The notes beneath the pieces were generated by a model. That model was not told where the DNA came from. It saw only the letters and a list, made by a program, of their open reading frames with translations, and made no database searches. DNA of 64,000 nt from Knoellia sp. p5-6-4 (GTDB taxonomy: Bacteria; Actinomycetota; Actinomycetes; Actinomycetales; Dermatophilaceae), in contig NZ_JARGZF010000001.1 in the NCBI RefSeq assembly GCF_029222705.1, positions 1,112,437 through 1,176,436 on the forward strand, in the 5' to 3' direction. This document shows positions 62,144-64,000 of this stretch, in pieces (the stretch's first letter is position 1; every line of letters starts with the position of its first letter). Both the position numbers and the translations under genes were made by a program.

Positions 62144-62311
62144 ATGTCTGACCAGCCCACCGAAGACCAGGTGCCCGGCGGCGGCCTGTCCGGCAACGAG
62201 GACGGCGCCTCCAGCGACGGCGACAGCGGTCCCGGCGGAGCCGGCGCCGGGAGCGAGGGCGGGGCACCGGCCGAGGACGAGGCCCGCGAGGACGAGGCCC
62301 AGCCCGGCTAG
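62144..62311 (+). CDS. Small acidic protein, GNE/DGD motif (first copy)
   Basis: 55 residues from ATG 62144 with AGGAG upstream. It is acidic and Gly/Asp-rich with no hydrophobic segment. The stretch GGGLSGNEDGASSDGDSGP recurs in altered form in the next ORF. It has no signal peptide or cysteine. Function unknown. A terminator-like hairpin follows. Confidence 0.6.
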   Translation: MSDQPTEDQVPGGGLSGNEDGASSDGDSGPGGAGAGSEGGAPAEDEAREDEAQPG

Positions 62312-62333
62312 CAGGACGCACGGAGGCGAGATG

Positions 62334-62372
62334 GACCCCGCGGCACGAGCACGCTGCGGGGTTCGTTGTCTG
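62334..62372 (+). terminator. Terminator between the two small ORFs
   Basis: GACCCCGCGGC (62334-62344) and 62353-62363 form a stem of about 9-10 bp with a wobble and one end mismatch, followed by TTCGTTGTCT. Confidence 0.55.
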
Positions 62373-62422
62373 CTTGGACGCGCACGGCTGCGGTGGCCGT
62401 CCGGAGTCCGGTGGAGGATGCC

Positions 62423-62611
62423 ATGAGCACAGCACACGCGAAGCGGACGCCCCTGCGGGAACACGTGCCGGGCTGGAACCTGTCGGGCAACGAGCCCGGC
62501 GCATCCTGCGACGGCGACACCGGTCCACAGGGTGCGCACAACGACCCGAAGCCGGGAAACCACCCCGAGCTGGGCCTGCCCCCCGGCGGCACAGAGCGGG
62601 AGAACGTCTGA
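62423..62611 (+). CDS. Small protein, GNE/DGD motif (second copy)
   Basis: 62 residues from ATG 62423 with GGAGG 6 nt upstream. The central GWNLSGNEPGASCDGDTGPQ repeats the motif of the previous ORF (LSGNE-x-GAS-x-DGD-x-GP-x-G). It has a basic N-terminus (HAKRTPLREHVP) and a Pro/Gly-rich end. The stop lies 3 nt from the convergent sugar dehydrogenase stop. The shared motif and separate Shine-Dalgarno sequences argue that both are real genes. Confidence 0.6.
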   Translation: MSTAHAKRTPLREHVPGWNLSGNEPGASCDGDTGPQGAHNDPKPGNHPELGLPPGGTERENV

Positions 62612-62614
62612 CGC

Positions 62615-63889
62615 TCAGAGCTGGACGACGTTGTTGCGAGGTGGAACCACGTGACGACAGTCCAGCACCAGTCGCGCCTTCGCCCCGATCACGTCGTAGT
62701 CGACGGCAGCGTGGTCGGTGACGACCACGACGAGCTCGTATTCCTCGATCCGCTCTGCCAGCTCAGCTGCTGGGACCACGGGTGTGAGGCCCCAGGTGGT
62801 GACATGGGGATCCACCACACTCACCTGGGCACCCCGCGCCTGCAGCGTGCGCACGACGCCAAAGGCGGGAGACTCCCTTAGGTCCGCGACGTTGGCCTTG
62901 TAGGCCACCCCCACCACGAGTACCTGTGCTCCTCGCAGGGCCCTGCCCCCTTCGGCCAACAGCTTCTCGACCCGCTCGACGACGTAGTGCGGACGTCCCC
63001 CGTTGATCTCATCGGCGAGCTCGGCAAAGCGAAACGGACGCCCGGTCACCTCTCTGGACTGCCAAGCGAGATAGAGAGGGTCCACCGGCAGGCAATGTCC
63101 TCCCACCCCGGGGCCGGGCGTCCAGTACGCCATCGAGTGGCCCTTGGTCATGCTGGCGTCGATCATCTCCCAGACATCGACGTCGAGCTCGTGGCAGAGG
63201 GTCGCCACTTCGTTGATGAGGGCGATGTTGACGTTCGCCTGGATGTTCTCGAACAGCTTGGTCATCTCCGCCACTCGCGGGCTGGACACCGGCACCGTTT
63301 CTTTGACGAGCGTGTCGTAGAAGGCCCGGATCGTGAGCAGTCCCTCCTGCGTCGTCGCCGAGACGAGCTTCGGAGTGTTCTCGAACGTGTTCACCCGGTT
63401 GCCCGGGTCGATGCGTTCGGGTGAGAACCCGAGGTGGAAGTCGGTGCCCGGTACCAGGCCCGATGCCTCGGCCAGCACCTCTGCCAACAGTTGCTCGGTG
63501 GTTCCCGGGAAGGACGTCGACTCAAGGACGACGGAGGCCCCCGGGCTCAGGCCCCTTCCCAGCGCTCGCGCAGCGTCCTCGACGAACGAGAGATCTGGCT
63601 CCCTGCCTCGCAGCGGCGTCGGGACTGCGATCACCCCCATCTCGAATGACTGGTCCGATCGACCGCTCCCCACATCGTTCCCACCACTTGCTGGTCGGAA
63701 GGCGCCTGCGGCTGTCACTTCCCGCAACCGTTCACTCGAGACGTCCTCAACGTACGAACAGCCCCCCCGCAGCATGTCGACACGCGAAGCGTCACTGTCG
63801 AGCCCCACGACCTCGTGCCCGACCTCGGCGGCCCGCACGGCAAGCGGCAGCCCCACATACCCGAGGCCCACGACGGTCACCCTGCTCAC
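62615..63889 (-). CDS. Nucleotide-sugar dehydrogenase (UDP-ManNAc/UDP-glucose dehydrogenase family)
   Basis: 424 residues, GTG start with GAGGAGG upstream. N-terminal Rossmann GLGYVGLPLAV, central helix AEMTKLFENIQANVNIALIN, catalytic Cys in GVGGHCLPVDP, and C-terminal NAD/sugar domain (VVGVAYKANVADLRESPA). It oxidises a nucleotide sugar to its uronic acid, likely for a surface polysaccharide; WecC-type is favoured. By eye its base composition is less GC-rich than the rest of the window and it has no motif copy, consistent with a transferred polysaccharide locus. Confidence 0.88.
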   Translation of the reverse strand: MSRVTVVGLGYVGLPLAVRAAEVGHEVVGLDSDASRVDMLRGGCSYVEDVSSERLREVTAAGAFRPASGGNDVGSGRSDQSFEMGVIAVPTPLRGREPDLSFVEDAARALGRGLSPGASVVLESTSFPGTTEQLLAEVLAEASGLVPGTDFHLGFSPERIDPGNRVNTFENTPKLVSATTQEGLLTIRAFYDTLVKETVPVSSPRVAEMTKLFENIQANVNIALINEVATLCHELDVDVWEMIDASMTKGHSMAYWTPGPGVGGHCLPVDPLYLAWQSREVTGRPFRFAELADEINGGRPHYVVERVEKLLAEGGRALRGAQVLVVGVAYKANVADLRESPAFGVVRTLQARGAQVSVVDPHVTTWGLTPVVPAAELAERIEEYELVVVVTDHAAVDYDVIGAKARLVLDCRHVVPPRNNVVQL

Positions 63890-64000
63890 GCGCCCACCTC
63901 CTCTGCAGCGTCGGGGTCCTCGTTGAGGACGACCTGCATCGGGTCCTCGTAGTCCATGAGCACGGACAGGATCGAGTCTCCCGTCACGGGACGATGACGA
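63886..64000 (-). CDS. 3' end of a gene cut by the window edge
   Basis: An open frame from the edge ends at TGA 63886-63888, overlapping the next start as GTGA. The visible 37 residues include DSILSVLMDYEDPMQVVLNE and end AAEEVGA. Overlap indicates an operon with the sugar dehydrogenase; the family cannot be named from this piece. Confidence 0.6.
   Translation of the reverse strand, partial: RHRPVTGDSILSVLMDYEDPMQVVLNEDPDAAEEVGA

Overview
This window is high-GC DNA from an actinobacterium. The gene order thrT-metT-rpmG-hadAB and trpT-secE-nusG-rplK-rplA, the Mce lipid importer, the MaoC-type hadA/hadB pair, TTG/GTG-started ribosomal genes and a DtxR/IdeR-type iron box all fit the Actinomycetota. 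The flavour resembles Micrococcales, family Intrasporangiaceae (inference, not tested). No rRNA, CRISPR array, transposase or phage gene was seen.

Layout. 1-2771: a YihY/BrkB membrane protein and a divergent FMN-dependent lactate oxidase/monooxygenase. 2796-15079 (minus strand): the information-processing cluster tuf, fusA, rpsG, rpsL, rpoC, rpoB. 15450-26374 (minus): a complete Mce operon (Mkl-type ATPase, two YrbE permeases, MceA-F, two Mce-associated proteins) lying between rpoB and rplL, where simpler bacteria have rplJL directly before rpoBC. 26481-32048: a GNAT enzyme, then rplL, rplJ with an L10-type leader, a lipoprotein, rplA, rplK, nusG, secE and tRNA-Trp. 32255-35936 (plus): an aminotransferase, a DUF5709 protein, an adenosine-deaminase-like enzyme and a RibD/DHFR-like reductase. 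35975-38487 (minus): murB, hadB, hadA, rpmG, tRNA-Met, tRNA-Thr.

38631-41285 (plus) is the most unusual gene: one polypeptide joins an AMP-forming adenylation domain, a phosphopantetheine carrier domain and a multi-span membrane acyltransferase-3 domain, directly behind an iron box. 41252-50745 (minus) holds glutaryl-CoA-dehydrogenase-like gcdH, aroQ and a form II CO-dehydrogenase-type molybdenum hydroxylase operon (moxR, coxE, xdhC, coxS, coxL, coxM, coxG) whose coxL is split by a one-base frameshift. 50777-54117 is a decayed beta-ketoadipate cluster: a catA 3' remnant, intact catC, pcaF and pcaD, and a LysR regulator with two lesions. 54125-61477: a 1836-residue multidomain acyl-CoA carboxylase, a small unknown protein, an AI-2E-family transporter and tRNA-Tyr. 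61557-64000: yajQ, two small acidic proteins sharing a motif, a nucleotide-sugar dehydrogenase and the 3' end of another gene.

The strongest unexplained signal runs across the whole window. An asymmetric motif, GTATGCCG (usually extended to GTATGCCGTG), occurs 32 times by my hand count, on both strands. It is enriched between genes, is found inside genes at the cost of rare codons, is absent from the coding sequences of the highly expressed translation and transcription genes, and is arranged four times as inverted pairs just past stop codons. This is the pattern known for DNA-uptake sequences in Neisseria and Haemophilus; that parallel is inference.
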